A stretch of 64,000 nucleotides of DNA from assembly GCA_963801185.1 (NCBI GenBank), contig CAWDDW010000001.1, positions 124,001 to 188,000 of the forward strand, read 5' to 3'. The notes beneath the pieces were generated by a model that was given only the letters and a program-made list of their open reading frames with translations, was not told where the DNA came from and did not search any database. Every line of letters starts with the position of its first letter. Position 1 is the stretch's first letter. Positions 1-8,255 of this stretch are shown here, one piece after another. Position numbers and translations under genes: made by a program. The DNA is from Palsa-601 sp963801185 (GTDB lineage: Bacteria > Actinomycetota > Acidimicrobiia > Acidimicrobiales > Bog-793).

Positions 1-2
1 TC

Positions 3-1496
3 GAGCAAGCCAGGGCTCACCCGGACCGACCCGCGGCGAAGGACCTCACGACCGATCTGAGCTTCGCCGAGCTCGCGGGCGCTGTCGCAAGGCTGGCTGC
101 CGGGCTGTTCGAACATGGCGTGCGCGCGGGGGATCGTGTCGGCCTCCATTTGGCGAACTCTGTCGACTTCCTCGTGTCGACGCTTTCGTGCATGTGGGTG
201 GGGGCGATCTTCGTGCCTCTCGCACATGCAGATCCAGTCTCGAGGATCGAGGAGATCATCACCGATTCCGAACCGGCCGTGGTCCTCGCACTCCCCGGCT
301 CTCGGGGCACAACGGCGACGGAGATTCCCTATGCAGGCCGTCCCGTGGCCTCACCCCACGCTCTCTCCCGGCCGGGCGCCGCGCCGCCGCCTGCCGCCAG
401 CGAGGAGAGCCGCCCGGCGTACTGCATCTACACCTCTGGCACGACCGGCTCTCCAAAGGGCGTGCTCATCGATCACAAGGCCTTCCTCGCTGCAGTTCTC
501 TCCGCTGCTGAGATACTCGGTCTCGACGATCGGACTCGGGCGCTGTGCGTGTCGCCGTTTCATTTCGATGGGTCGTACGGCACCTTGTTCCCTGTGCCCG
601 TAACGGGCGGGTCCCTAGTGATACCGCGTCGGGAGTCGTTGATGCTGCCGCGGCTCTTCTTCAAGGTCGTCGCTGACGAGGTGGTCAACCATACGAGCCT
701 CTCACCGACCTACCTTCGGCTCCTGCTCTCGAGCCCTCACCTGTCCGACCTCAATCGGACGTCACTCCGGACGATGGCGGTTGGCGGAGAGGCCCTCCTG
801 CCCGCCGACCTCCTGGCATTGTGGGACGCTGTCCCGAATCTGCGCGTCTTCAATCGGTACGGCCCCACGGAGACGACGATCGCCGTCACCACCCACGAGG
901 TGACGGCGGAGATGGTCATGGACGGCGGCCTCGTTCCGATCGGTCGTCCGCACCCGGGCGTTCGCTTCCACATCCTCGACGCCGAAGGCCACGTCGTCGT
1001 AGGACCCCGCGAGGTGGGAGAGCTATACATCGGCGGTTCGCAGCTAATGACCGGGTACTGGGGCGATCCGAACCTCACGGCGGAGGTGATGCGGACTGAC
1101 GCAGTTCCCGGAGAGCTCTGCTACAGGACTCGTGACCTCGTGTTCCGCGACGAAGCCGGTAGCTACTTCTATGTGGGCCGAGCCGACCGCGTGGTGAAGC
1201 GCAGCGGCGTGAGGATCTCGCTCGACGAGATGGCTGGAGCCTTGAGTAACCTTGATAGCGTCTCGGCGGCTCACTGCGTCAGCTACGACCGCTCCGGTGA
1301 CCTCGCGATAGCGGCTTTCGTTGTGGCGACGACGGCTGTCAGTGCCCCGGAGCTTCGTCACGCGGCCCGGGAGATCCTTCCAGCGACAATGCTGCCAGAC
1401 GTGATCGAAATCGTCGAAGGCCTCCCTCTGACCGGCTCGAACAAGGTCGATGAGAACATGCTGCTCGCGGCGGCCGGGCTCGGAGAGCGGGAGTAG
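3..1496 (+). CDS. Stand-alone amino-acid adenylation (AMP-binding) enzyme, 5'-truncated by window edge
   Basis: This is an adenylate-forming enzyme of the ANL superfamily that would activate an amino or other carboxylic acid with ATP before thioesterification. The frame is open from base 3 with typical N-terminal A-domain sequence (ARAHPDRPA, LSFAELAGAVARLAAGLFEH), so the true start lies outside the window. Core motifs are in order: YTSGTTGSPKG (A3), FNRYGPTETT (A5), GELYIGGSQLMTGYWGDP, YRTRDLV (A7), GRADRVVKRSGVRIS (A8) and GSNKVDENML carrying the A10 lysine. The protein ends just after A10, so it has no fused carrier or condensation domain. Given the separate carrier protein at 6997 and transferase at 6590 it may load that carrier (inference). 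The substrate cannot be read by eye. Confidence 0.88.
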   Translation, partial: EQARAHPDRPAAKDLTTDLSFAELAGAVARLAAGLFEHGVRAGDRVGLHLANSVDFLVSTLSCMWVGAIFVPLAHADPVSRIEEIITDSEPAVVLALPGSRGTTATEIPYAGRPVASPHALSRPGAAPPPAASEESRPAYCIYTSGTTGSPKGVLIDHKAFLAAVLSAAEILGLDDRTRALCVSPFHFDGSYGTLFPVPVTGGSLVIPRRESLMLPRLFFKVVADEVVNHTSLSPTYLRLLLSSPHLSDLNRTSLRTMAVGGEALLPADLLALWDAVPNLRVFNRYGPTETTIAVTTHEVTAEMVMDGGLVPIGRPHPGVRFHILDAEGHVVVGPREVGELYIGGSQLMTGYWGDPNLTAEVMRTDAVPGELCYRTRDLVFRDEAGSYFYVGRADRVVKRSGVRISLDEMAGALSNLDSVSAAHCVSYDRSGDLAIAAFVVATTAVSAPELRHAAREILPATMLPDVIEIVEGLPLTGSNKVDENMLLAAAGLGERE

Positions 1497-2136
1497 CCGA
1501 CGTCGTCAGGGAGTTAAGCCGCCGCTGTGAGAGCATCCTCGTCAGCGCTTCGGCGTGAGCCCGGAGAGCCTGGACATCACACCGACGAGCCGGCCGGCCC
1601 AAATGGGAGCGAAGGCACCGGAAATGGGCTCGACCAGCGAGTTTGTAGCTGTTCGGGCGCATGGTGCTGTCGGTCGCGACGAGACCAGGCACCCTCTCGG
1701 CGGCTCGCTCTGGGGGTCCGCGCCTCGACAGGATCGGGATGATACGTTCAGACCGATGTCGCCGCTCGACAGCCGCGATCCTTCCTGCCAAGCGTGGTCG
1801 ACGACGCTCTGCCCGCATCCCGATGAGCCCGGCGGGTGCACCTGTCAAAGCTGCCTTGATGCGCCGATCCCGCAGCCCGCGGAGAGCGTCCGCTACGAGG
1901 AGAGCTGGCGTCCGCCCAGGTCGCGCGTCTGGCGCTTGCTCAAACCCCGATCTGATGCCTTTGCCAAGCAGATCGACGCATACCTCGATCTCTTAGCAGC
2001 GGAGTCTGCCCCGTTCAGCGGGCACCGCAGTCCCGAGGAGGCTGCGGAGCGACGTAGGAGCTGCGAGCGGGCCGGCGCTCGGCAGGTGCACAGAGTGAGC
2101 TGACGGCGGTCCCTCGCTCCGGGTGCCCCGGTCGCG
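1497..2136. other. 640-bp stretch between convergent genes with no supported gene
   Basis: It lies between the stop of the adenylation gene and the stop of the minus-strand oxidoreductase. Several frames are open for 70-180 codons on both strands, but none has a family motif, a ribosome-binding site or protein-like composition over its length. The stretch near 1890-2060 on the plus strand (VWRLLKPRSDAFAKQID, LLAAESAPF) looks slightly more protein-like and could be a decayed fragment. No repeats or hairpins stand out. Confidence 0.4.
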
Positions 2137-3915
2137 TCATCCGAGCAGCTCATCGACACACCGCTGAGCGTCGAGGCATACGCGCATCCTGCTCTTCGGC
2201 GAGGGAAGGTAATGCGTGAAGTAGCGCACGCCCTCGGTCAAGGCCCCGAGTATCCAGAGCCGTGGCTGGACCTGCCCACTGTGGTCGATCGGATGGAAGT
2301 CCTCGGAGAGCGCCACACTGCCGACCGGAGTCTCGCCGTACTTGAACTGCTGGAGCCGACCCTGCCGGTAGAGCTTCGTCAAGAGGGTCGACGAGGAGCG
2401 ATGCAAAGTCGGATCTTCGAGATACCCCTGGATGAGCAGGTCGACCTGAGATGAGTAGGGGGTGTCGAGCTCCCTCGAGCGGATGGTCCGTCTTGCATGG
2501 GAAGTGGTCAGTCTCGGTCCTGGGCCGAAGGGGACTCTCACGACTCCAGCATCCATGAGCGCGAGCAGCTGCTGAGAGCGGACAGCGGGGGGTCCAGCCA
2601 CCAGACGGCTCACTTTGCTCCGTATGTTGGAGTGGAAGTCGAGGTAGGACTCGAGCGAAAGCCCGCCGAACTCAATGACCGAGCGCATCGCGTCGCGTTG
2701 GAAGCGGAGAACCTCGTAAGCAGCCTTCACCGCACTGGAGGGTCCCTTGAGTGCCTCTTCCAGATCGGCTTCGATCATGGCGTACACACGGTCCTCGTAG
2801 TCCTTTGAGGAGACGAAACCCTCCTCGGGAGCGAAGAACTGACGGTTCGCGTCAAAGGAGCCGTAGCGTGCCGCGTACGGGGCGACGGCCGTCTCGAAGT
2901 CAGCGCCGATGGATGACTGCTCGAGGCGGGCGCGTACCTCCTTGGCAGCCTCAGGCCCAGCTACCAAAGAGGCGGAATGGATGTAGTACCGGGCCTGCAT
3001 CTCGGCGAGAATGAGAGGTAGGAGCATCGTTCTTACATCGACTTGGCCGGCGCCAGTTCGAATCGCTTTGACCGCCTCGGGGGTGCAGATGACTGGCGCG
3101 TATTCATCAGTCTCGTCAAGGGCTCCGACGGCTTTGGCGCAGTAAGGAAAGCCGCTCCGGGAGAACAGATAAATGAGCGGCTCACGACCGCTCGCGTGAT
3201 ACCGAAGCCGATCGTTGCGCTCGGCAAATGATCCGCCGTTGCCGAGCGTGAGCGCTGTGATCACATCGGTTGCCACGAGGCCCATGCCGACGACTCCGAC
3301 GGAGGCCGTCGACGGGACACGTTCGAGGTAATTGGTAACCGGGTAGGGCCTCACGAGGTGTTCAGGATGATCGAGGTTCTCTGTGTGACCAGTTGTCAGC
3401 ACGACGTGGTCCACGGCAATGACCTCGCCGTTGGCGAGCAACACGCGCTCGCTCCCGTCCGGTTGCCTCTCGATGTCGACCGCGAGGGCTCGGTGCTCGA
3501 TGACCTCGAGGGACCACGGCGCCTCTTCCAAGAGAGTCTGGTAGAACCATTGGAGATAGGCGCCCATGACGCGCCTGGGCAGATAATCGTGCGGCGAGAT
3601 CTCCCGTCCGGACGGCCCGACTCTGCAGTGGTCACCATTCCAGCGATAGCCAACCCGCCTTGCCCACTCATACAGGCCGATTCCGTAACGCGGCGGTGTT
3701 CCCTCGTAGCTCCAGGGGTAAAGCGACAGCTGGCCGCACGGGGTGTTCAGCAGCAAGTAGTCCGGCTGATCCAACACGTACACACCTGGGCCGGCCGGAC
3801 CAACCTCTATTACGTGGACGCGGGTGGCGTCGGGTCGAGTGCGCGCGGCATCGACAAGGCGCTCCAGCACGCACAAACCCCATGATCCGAGACCGACAAG
3901 AGCTACCTCTGTCAC
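2137..3915 (-). CDS. FAD/NAD(P)-binding oxidoreductase (NAD_binding_9-like)
   Basis: The protein is about 590 aa, with a dinucleotide-binding fold at the very N-terminus: VALVGLGSWGLCVLERL gives a GxGxxG-type turn, followed by an acidic strand end in VHVIEVGPAGPGV. A second nucleotide-binding segment, VGVVGMGLVATDVITAL, lies near residue 200. The conserved block DYLLLNTPCGQLSLYP is typical of the FAD-NAD(P)-binding family whose members sit in siderophore-type or amino-acid hydroxylation loci. The reaction is not known. I chose GTG 3915 because homology-like sequence begins there; the frame is open further upstream, but that part looks non-coding. It is transcribed away from the MetA-like gene, so the two may share a divergent promoter region. 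A link to the carrier-protein cluster is inferred from position. Confidence 0.8.
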   Translation of the reverse strand: MTEVALVGLGSWGLCVLERLVDAARTRPDATRVHVIEVGPAGPGVYVLDQPDYLLLNTPCGQLSLYPWSYEGTPPRYGIGLYEWARRVGYRWNGDHCRVGPSGREISPHDYLPRRVMGAYLQWFYQTLLEEAPWSLEVIEHRALAVDIERQPDGSERVLLANGEVIAVDHVVLTTGHTENLDHPEHLVRPYPVTNYLERVPSTASVGVVGMGLVATDVITALTLGNGGSFAERNDRLRYHASGREPLIYLFSRSGFPYCAKAVGALDETDEYAPVICTPEAVKAIRTGAGQVDVRTMLLPLILAEMQARYYIHSASLVAGPEAAKEVRARLEQSSIGADFETAVAPYAARYGSFDANRQFFAPEEGFVSSKDYEDRVYAMIEADLEEALKGPSSAVKAAYEVLRFQRDAMRSVIEFGGLSLESYLDFHSNIRSKVSRLVAGPPAVRSQQLLALMDAGVVRVPFGPGPRLTTSHARRTIRSRELDTPYSSQVDLLIQGYLEDPTLHRSSSTLLTKLYRQGRLQQFKYGETPVGSVALSEDFHPIDHSGQVQPRLWILGALTEGVRYFTHYLPSPKSRMRVCLDAQRCVDELLG

Positions 3916-4145
3916 GGCGCCCAACTGTCGGATCGAATAGTAGCTGCCCCCAGCCCCACCCCTACAAGCTACCGCGGCTGAGCCAACCCGTCGCACGCTG
4001 CTGGTTTGGCCTCCCTCGAGCGTCGATTCCGAACAGGCGGCTCGGGGTTCCGGCCCCATCACGCCGGGCCGCGCTCGATTGAGACGGTAGTCGTAGCTCT
4101 CTATGCTGGTCTCGGGTCATCGACTTCGAGCAGCGGAGGTGTGTT
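3916..4145. other. Divergent intergenic region between the oxidoreductase and the metA-like gene
   Basis: It holds the plus-strand promoter at 4079-4107 and the GGAGGT ribosome-binding site at 4135-4140. I looked for a SAM-type riboswitch, common ahead of actinobacterial met genes, and saw no convincing match. For the minus-strand gene, TACTAT lies about 20 nt upstream of GTG 3915 and could be a -10 element. Confidence 0.5.
4079..4107 (+). promoter_or_regulatory. Sigma70-type promoter of the metA-like/carrier-protein operon
   Basis: TTGAGA at 4079-4084 and TATGCT at 4102-4107 are separated by exactly 17 bases. Transcription would start near 4114, about 20 bases ahead of the GGAGGT sequence at 4135-4140. 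This is one of the closest matches to the sigma70 consensus noticed in the window. Confidence 0.65.
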
Positions 4146-5219
4146 ATCCCAGTCGTCATCGACTCGCCGGATTCCGCGCCTTCCTCTGGGAGCGGGTCCC
4201 CGCGGAGCGCTCGTGGCCGCAGTACCGATACCCCGGTGCTCGAGATCGCGCTAGTGAACAACATGCCGGATGGGGCTTTTGCTGAAACGGAGCGACAGTT
4301 CACGCGCTTGCTCGAGGACGCGTCCGACGACCTCGAGTTGCGTGTGGGCCTCTACAGCCTGCCGGGGCTCCCGCGAAGCGAGGATACGGCTGGTTACATC
4401 TCGTCTCGCTACTACCCGCTCGAGCGACTGTTTGGAATGCAGGCCGATGCCGTGATCGTGACGGGCACCGAGCCGCTCGCAGAGCACCTCACAGCCGAGC
4501 CGTACTGGGAGGCATTGACCGGTTTGATCAACTGGGCGGCGGAATCCACCGTCTCTGCCGTCCTCTCGTGCTTGGCAGCCCATGCCGCCGTTCTGCTCTT
4601 CGACGGGATCGAGCGCGAGCCACTTGCCGAGAAGTGCTCCGGCGTCTTCTCTCACGAAGTGGTCACGTCGCACACGCTCGTCGAGGGGATGGCGGGCCCG
4701 ATCTTCGTGCCGCACTCGCGGCTTAACGACGTGCCCTACCGCTCGCTAAGTGAGCACGGTTATACGAGCTTCCTCAGTTCACACGAGCTCGACTGGACCG
4801 TGCTTGCACGAGAGCGCGGCAACTGTCTCTTCATGTTCGTCCAGGGCCACCCCGAGTACTCGACCTCGAGCCTATTGCGGGAGTACCGGCGCGATCTGCA
4901 TCGGTTCATCCGAGGAGAACGTGACCATTCTCCGCCCGTGCCGAGCAACTACCTCGATGAGGAAGGCGAGCGGTTGCTGCGGGAGTTCGCCGCGGCAACA
5001 CGGACACAACCGGGGTCGGCCGACGTGATGGAAAGGTTTCCTTTCGATCACGTCAGGCAGCACGTGGTAAATACCTGGCGGGCACCGGGCAAGCGATTGT
5101 ACGCGAACTGGATCAAAGAAATCCTGCGTCGCAAGCATCACAGGAAAACAGGTCGCGTCAGTGCCGCGGGCGAGCAGCCGGTGAGCGAAGAACAAGGAAC
5201 GAGGTCTGCTGGTGCGTGA
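4146..5219 (+). CDS. MetA-like homoserine O-acyltransferase (HTS family)
   Basis: It belongs to the homoserine O-succinyl/acetyltransferase family (class I glutamine-amidotransferase fold), which acylates the homoserine hydroxyl in methionine biosynthesis. Counting from GTG 4236, the conserved N-terminus is LEIALVNNMPDGAFAETE, the nucleophile Cys112 lies in AVLSCLAAHA, and His205/Glu207 lie in VQGHPEYS. Start choice is difficult. A good promoter and a perfect GGAGGT (4135-4140) precede the frame, and the frame is protein-like from 4146 (IPVVIDSPDSAP), but the codon with ideal spacing is ATC, not ATG. GTG 4236 is the first canonical start and lacks a ribosome-binding site. The 3' end overlaps the next gene by 8 nt, so the two are probably co-translated. 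The acyl donor (CoA or the nearby carrier protein) cannot be told from sequence. Confidence 0.83.
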   Translation: MPVVIDSPDSAPSSGSGSPRSARGRSTDTPVLEIALVNNMPDGAFAETERQFTRLLEDASDDLELRVGLYSLPGLPRSEDTAGYISSRYYPLERLFGMQADAVIVTGTEPLAEHLTAEPYWEALTGLINWAAESTVSAVLSCLAAHAAVLLFDGIEREPLAEKCSGVFSHEVVTSHTLVEGMAGPIFVPHSRLNDVPYRSLSEHGYTSFLSSHELDWTVLARERGNCLFMFVQGHPEYSTSSLLREYRRDLHRFIRGERDHSPPVPSNYLDEEGERLLREFAAATRTQPGSADVMERFPFDHVRQHVVNTWRAPGKRLYANWIKEILRRKHHRKTGRVSAAGEQPVSEEQGTRSAGA

Positions 5220-6507
5220 CGAGACGATCGCCATCCACGGTGGCTACACACCGGACTCGACGAACGCCGTGGCCGTACCCATCTACCAGACCGTTGCCCA
5301 TGAATTCGAAGACGCCGACCATGCTGCTGCGGTGTTCGACATGGACATCCCGGGCTTTCACTACAACAGGCTCAACAATCCGACGAACCAAGTCCTCGAG
5401 TCCCGCCTTGCTGCGCTCGAACGAGGCGTCGGGGCTCTGACCTTGAGTTCCGGAACGGCGGCTGTCCTCTACTCGGTCCAGAACATCGCCGAGATCGGGG
5501 ACAACATCGTCTCGACTCCGCAGCTGTACGGGACCACCTACACGATGTTCGTGCACATCTTGCCGAGCCAGGGACTCGAAGTCCGGTTGGCGGCGGACGA
5601 CTCACCGGCCGCACTCGAGCCGCTCATCGACACGCGCACCAAAGCGATCTTCTGCGAGAGCATCGGCAATCCTGCCGGCAACGTCGTGGACATTGAGGCT
5701 GTTGCCGCCCTCGCCCACAGCCACGGGATCCCGCTCGTCGTCGACAACACGATCGCCACACCGATGATGCTCAAGCCGATCGAGCACGGTGCTGACATCG
5801 TCGTGCACTCCCTGACGAAGTTCATTGCGGGCCACGGTACGACGCTCGCCGGAGCCATCGTCGACAGCGGCAAGTTCCCCTGGGCGGAGCACCCGGACCG
5901 GTTCCCGATGTTCTCCCGGCCAGAGCCGTCCTTTCACGGAGTGGTGTACCCGGAGCGCTTCGGCGAGGCCGCCTATATCGTTCGCTGCAGGACGGTGGGC
6001 CTTCGGAACGCAGGGGCGACGCTGTCGCCCTTCAGCGCCTTTCTCGTGCTGCAGGGACTCGAGACCATGTCGGTGCGACTCGACCGCCACGAGGCCAACG
6101 CGCGGGCAGTTGCGGCGTACCTCGCCGCCGATCGGCGTGTCGCGTGGGTGGACTTTGCCGGCTTTGCCGAGCATCCCCATCACGAGCTAGCCCAGCGATA
6201 CCTCAAAGGGCGTTGCTCCTCGCTCTTCACCTTCGGCGTGGTCGGCGGCTACGAGGCAGGGCTGAGGTTCTTCAACGCCGTGAAACTCTTCAAGCGCCTC
6301 GTGAACCTCGGCGATGCAAAGTCGCTCGTGAGCCATCCCGCCTCGACCACCCATAGACAGCTCACTCCCGACGACTTGCGGGTCGTCGGTGTTACACCGG
6401 ACATGATCCGTCTGTCGGTGGGGATCGAGCATATCGACGACCTGATCGCAGACATCGACCAGGCGCTGGGCATCGCCTGCGCCGGCGATCCATCGCCGGA
6501 GACATGA
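5212..6507 (+). CDS. metY: O-acylhomoserine sulfhydrylase (Cys/Met metabolism PLP enzyme)
   Basis: This PLP enzyme of the Cys/Met metabolism family has the length (431 aa) and N-terminus (ETIAIHGGYTPD, AVPIYQTVAHEF) typical of MetY-type O-acylhomoserine sulfhydrylases. They replace the acyl group of O-acylhomoserine with sulfide to give homocysteine. The PLP lysine is Lys203 in VHSLTKFIAGHGTT, the cofactor-nitrogen aspartate is Asp178 in LVVDNTIATP, and the phosphate-binding SSGTAA block is near residue 80. GTG 5212 overlaps the end of the metA-like gene, matching the sequential chemistry of the two products. A sulfur or nucleophile donor other than sulfide is possible in a specialised pathway. 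The symbol reflects the family, not proven function. Confidence 0.9.
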   Translation: MRDETIAIHGGYTPDSTNAVAVPIYQTVAHEFEDADHAAAVFDMDIPGFHYNRLNNPTNQVLESRLAALERGVGALTLSSGTAAVLYSVQNIAEIGDNIVSTPQLYGTTYTMFVHILPSQGLEVRLAADDSPAALEPLIDTRTKAIFCESIGNPAGNVVDIEAVAALAHSHGIPLVVDNTIATPMMLKPIEHGADIVVHSLTKFIAGHGTTLAGAIVDSGKFPWAEHPDRFPMFSRPEPSFHGVVYPERFGEAAYIVRCRTVGLRNAGATLSPFSAFLVLQGLETMSVRLDRHEANARAVAAYLAADRRVAWVDFAGFAEHPHHELAQRYLKGRCSSLFTFGVVGGYEAGLRFFNAVKLFKRLVNLGDAKSLVSHPASTTHRQLTPDDLRVVGVTPDMIRLSVGIEHIDDLIADIDQALGIACAGDPSPET

Positions 6508-6589
6508 GCAGCGGAAAACCCGGACTTGCCGCAATTCGAAGCGGTACCATTTTCCGTGATCGGGTGAATGCCCAGTTGGAGGAGATTTG

Positions 6590-7000
6590 GTGGATCGAGC
6601 GAGCCAGTGCGATGGCAACTACGGCCGCGGGCTATCGGTAGGTGTCGACATGATCTCTGTGTCGGAGGTGTCGGACGCGATCCGAGAGTTCGGCGATCTT
6701 TATGTCAACCGTGTGTTCACAAGCCACGAGATCGACTGCTCGACCGGAGACGAGTTGGCGACGGCACGTCACTTCGCGGCTTGTTTTGCCGCGAAGGAGG
6801 CGACCATCAAGGTCCTCGGTGCGGACGGAGAGGTGCCCGGCTGGGGTTCGATAGAGGTGAAGCGCGAGGCGGGGGGACGTACGTCCCTTCGCTTGACCGG
6901 ACTGGCCGCCGAGCTCGCTGAGCGCGCTCGACTCAAGACGTTCGCCGTGTCTATGACGCACCGGGGCGACCTGGCTGCAGCGGTGGTGATCGCAAGGTGA
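6590..7000 (+). CDS. 4'-phosphopantetheinyl transferase, AcpS type
   Basis: This small AcpS-family enzyme transfers phosphopantetheine from CoA to the serine of a carrier protein. The two Mg-binding motifs are present: Asp in SVGVDMISV near residue 20 and Glu in CFAAKEATIKVLGADG near residue 70. The C-terminus (KTFAVSMTHRGDLAAAVVI) also fits the family. GTG 6590 has GGAGGAG at 6578-6584 at good spacing; TTG 6587 is an alternative. The stop overlaps the start of the carrier-protein gene as GTGA, so this enzyme very likely primes that carrier (inference). It may be a dedicated enzyme rather than the fatty-acid AcpS of the cell. Confidence 0.88.
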   Translation: MDRASQCDGNYGRGLSVGVDMISVSEVSDAIREFGDLYVNRVFTSHEIDCSTGDELATARHFAACFAAKEATIKVLGADGEVPGWGSIEVKREAGGRTSLRLTGLAAELAERARLKTFAVSMTHRGDLAAAVVIAR

Positions 7001-7290
7001 CCTCACTGGACGAGCAATCGATCAGCCAGGAGGTCCGCCGCGTTCTGGACCAGTACGGGCGGCTCTCGGTGCCGATGGCCGAACTCGCTGACTCCGACGA
7101 GCTTTACCGCGTGGGCATGACCTCTCACGCGGCCGTCAGCGTCATGCTGGCGCTCGAGGCCGCGTTCAAGGTGCAGTTCCCCGATGCCATGCTGCGGCAG
7201 AACACCTTTTCGTCGGTGGACGCAATCGCGGCCGCTGTCGGCCTGCTGATCAAGTTCCAAACAGGCGATGGGCTTGACCCTCTTCCCTGA
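6997..7290 (+). CDS. Free-standing acyl/aminoacyl carrier protein
   Basis: The 97-residue product has the four-helix carrier-protein pattern. The attachment serine is Ser43 in YRVGMTSHAAVSVMLALE, a variant of the usual GxDS motif with Thr before the Ser. A following helix (LEAAFKVQFPDAML) and the TFSSVDAIAAAV segment match helices II to IV of the family. GTG 6997 overlaps the stop of the transferase gene, and its own 3' end overlaps the next start by 23 nt, so translation is coupled on both sides. Its neighbours suggest that it carries an aminoacyl thioester made by the aaRS-like ligase and possibly the adenylation enzyme. Confidence 0.87.
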   Translation: MTSLDEQSISQEVRRVLDQYGRLSVPMAELADSDELYRVGMTSHAAVSVMLALEAAFKVQFPDAMLRQNTFSSVDAIAAAVGLLIKFQTGDGLDPLP

Positions 7291-8182
7291 GGACAACTTC
7301 AGGACGCAGCTCGTAGCTGCTGGTCTACTCCTTCCGACGGACGTCGACGGGATATATCTCCGCTCTGGGGCGTTCGAGAGCGTTGTGCGAGCAATAGACG
7401 ATCTCGTGAGTGCAGCCGGCGCCGACGAGGACGCACAGGTCTTGTATTTCCCGGTTGTGATGCCACGGATCGTCCTCGAGCAGTCCGAGTATGTGCGGGC
7501 GTTCCCGGATCTGGTGGGCTCGGTCAACACATTCGAGGGTGACGACGCGCTGCACGCAGAGATCCTGCACCGCCTCGAGCGCGGAGAGAACTGGGCCGAG
7601 CTGTTCGAGCCCTCCGACGTTGTGCTCTGCTCCGCAGGTTGCCACCTGCTGTACCCGCTTTGTCGTGGGCGCTTGATCGAGCACGGTCGTCGCTTCGAGA
7701 TCTTTGGTCAGTGCTTCCGTCACGAACCGAGCCTCGACCCGGCGCGGATGCAGGCCTTCCGCATACACGAGTTCGTCTACGTCGGAGATGCCGAGGACGC
7801 CGTGGCGCATCGCGATACGTGGCTCGAGCGCGCGGCTCATCTGCTGGACGGCCTCGGGCTGACGGTCGAGGCCGTTCTCACGACCGACTCCTTCTTCGGC
7901 CGGGCGGGCAAGCTCCTCTCTGCCCGCCAACGAGCCGAGTCCCTCAAGCACGAGATCGTGACGTCCGTGCGGCCAGGAGAAGGTCCGATCTCCGTTGTCT
8001 CGTGCAACTGTCATCTCGACCACTTCGGCCGTGGATTCGGTATCGAGACGGCAGACGGAGCCGTCGCACATAGCGCGTGCGTGGGATTCGGGACCGAACG
8101 CATCACGCTCGCGCTGCTGGCGGCTCACGGGCTCGACCGTGATCGCTGGCCCTCTTCCATCACATCCCAGCTGTGGCCGTGA
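7268..8182 (+). CDS. Amino acid:[carrier protein] ligase (class II aaRS-like)
   Basis: This 304-aa protein resembles the seryl-tRNA-synthetase-like catalytic cores, lacking a tRNA-binding arm, that are known to aminoacylate carrier proteins instead of tRNA. Class II signatures are visible: motif 2 region FGQCFRHEPSLDPARMQ with FRIHEFVYVG, and motif 3 ACVGFGTERITLALL. The zinc ligands expected for this family are Cys125 (CSAGCHLLYP), Glu168 (RIHEF) and Cys271 (HSACVGFG). Characterised members prefer small amino acids such as Gly or Ala (family knowledge); the substrate here is unknown. ATG 7268 lies inside the carrier-protein gene, giving an enzyme-carrier pair in one operon. Confidence 0.85.
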   Translation: MGLTLFPEDNFRTQLVAAGLLLPTDVDGIYLRSGAFESVVRAIDDLVSAAGADEDAQVLYFPVVMPRIVLEQSEYVRAFPDLVGSVNTFEGDDALHAEILHRLERGENWAELFEPSDVVLCSAGCHLLYPLCRGRLIEHGRRFEIFGQCFRHEPSLDPARMQAFRIHEFVYVGDAEDAVAHRDTWLERAAHLLDGLGLTVEAVLTTDSFFGRAGKLLSARQRAESLKHEIVTSVRPGEGPISVVSCNCHLDHFGRGFGIETADGAVAHSACVGFGTERITLALLAAHGLDRDRWPSSITSQLWP

Positions 8183-8255
8183 ATCAGAAGGGGTCCCTAC
8201 GAAAGACCGGGCACCAGGTCCTTGACGGCCTCAGTGCCGATTTAGACGTGGGTTG

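Noticed and set aside
3916..4145. SAM riboswitch ahead of the metA-like gene
   Set aside because: I looked for SAM-I and SAM-IV-like conserved cores and found no match; the predicted transcript leader is only about 30 bases.
6482..6499. Inverted repeat CCGGCGAT/ATCGCCGG at the end of metY
   Set aside because: It lies inside the coding region with a two-base loop, and downstream genes appear to follow without an obvious new promoter, so a terminator role is doubtful.
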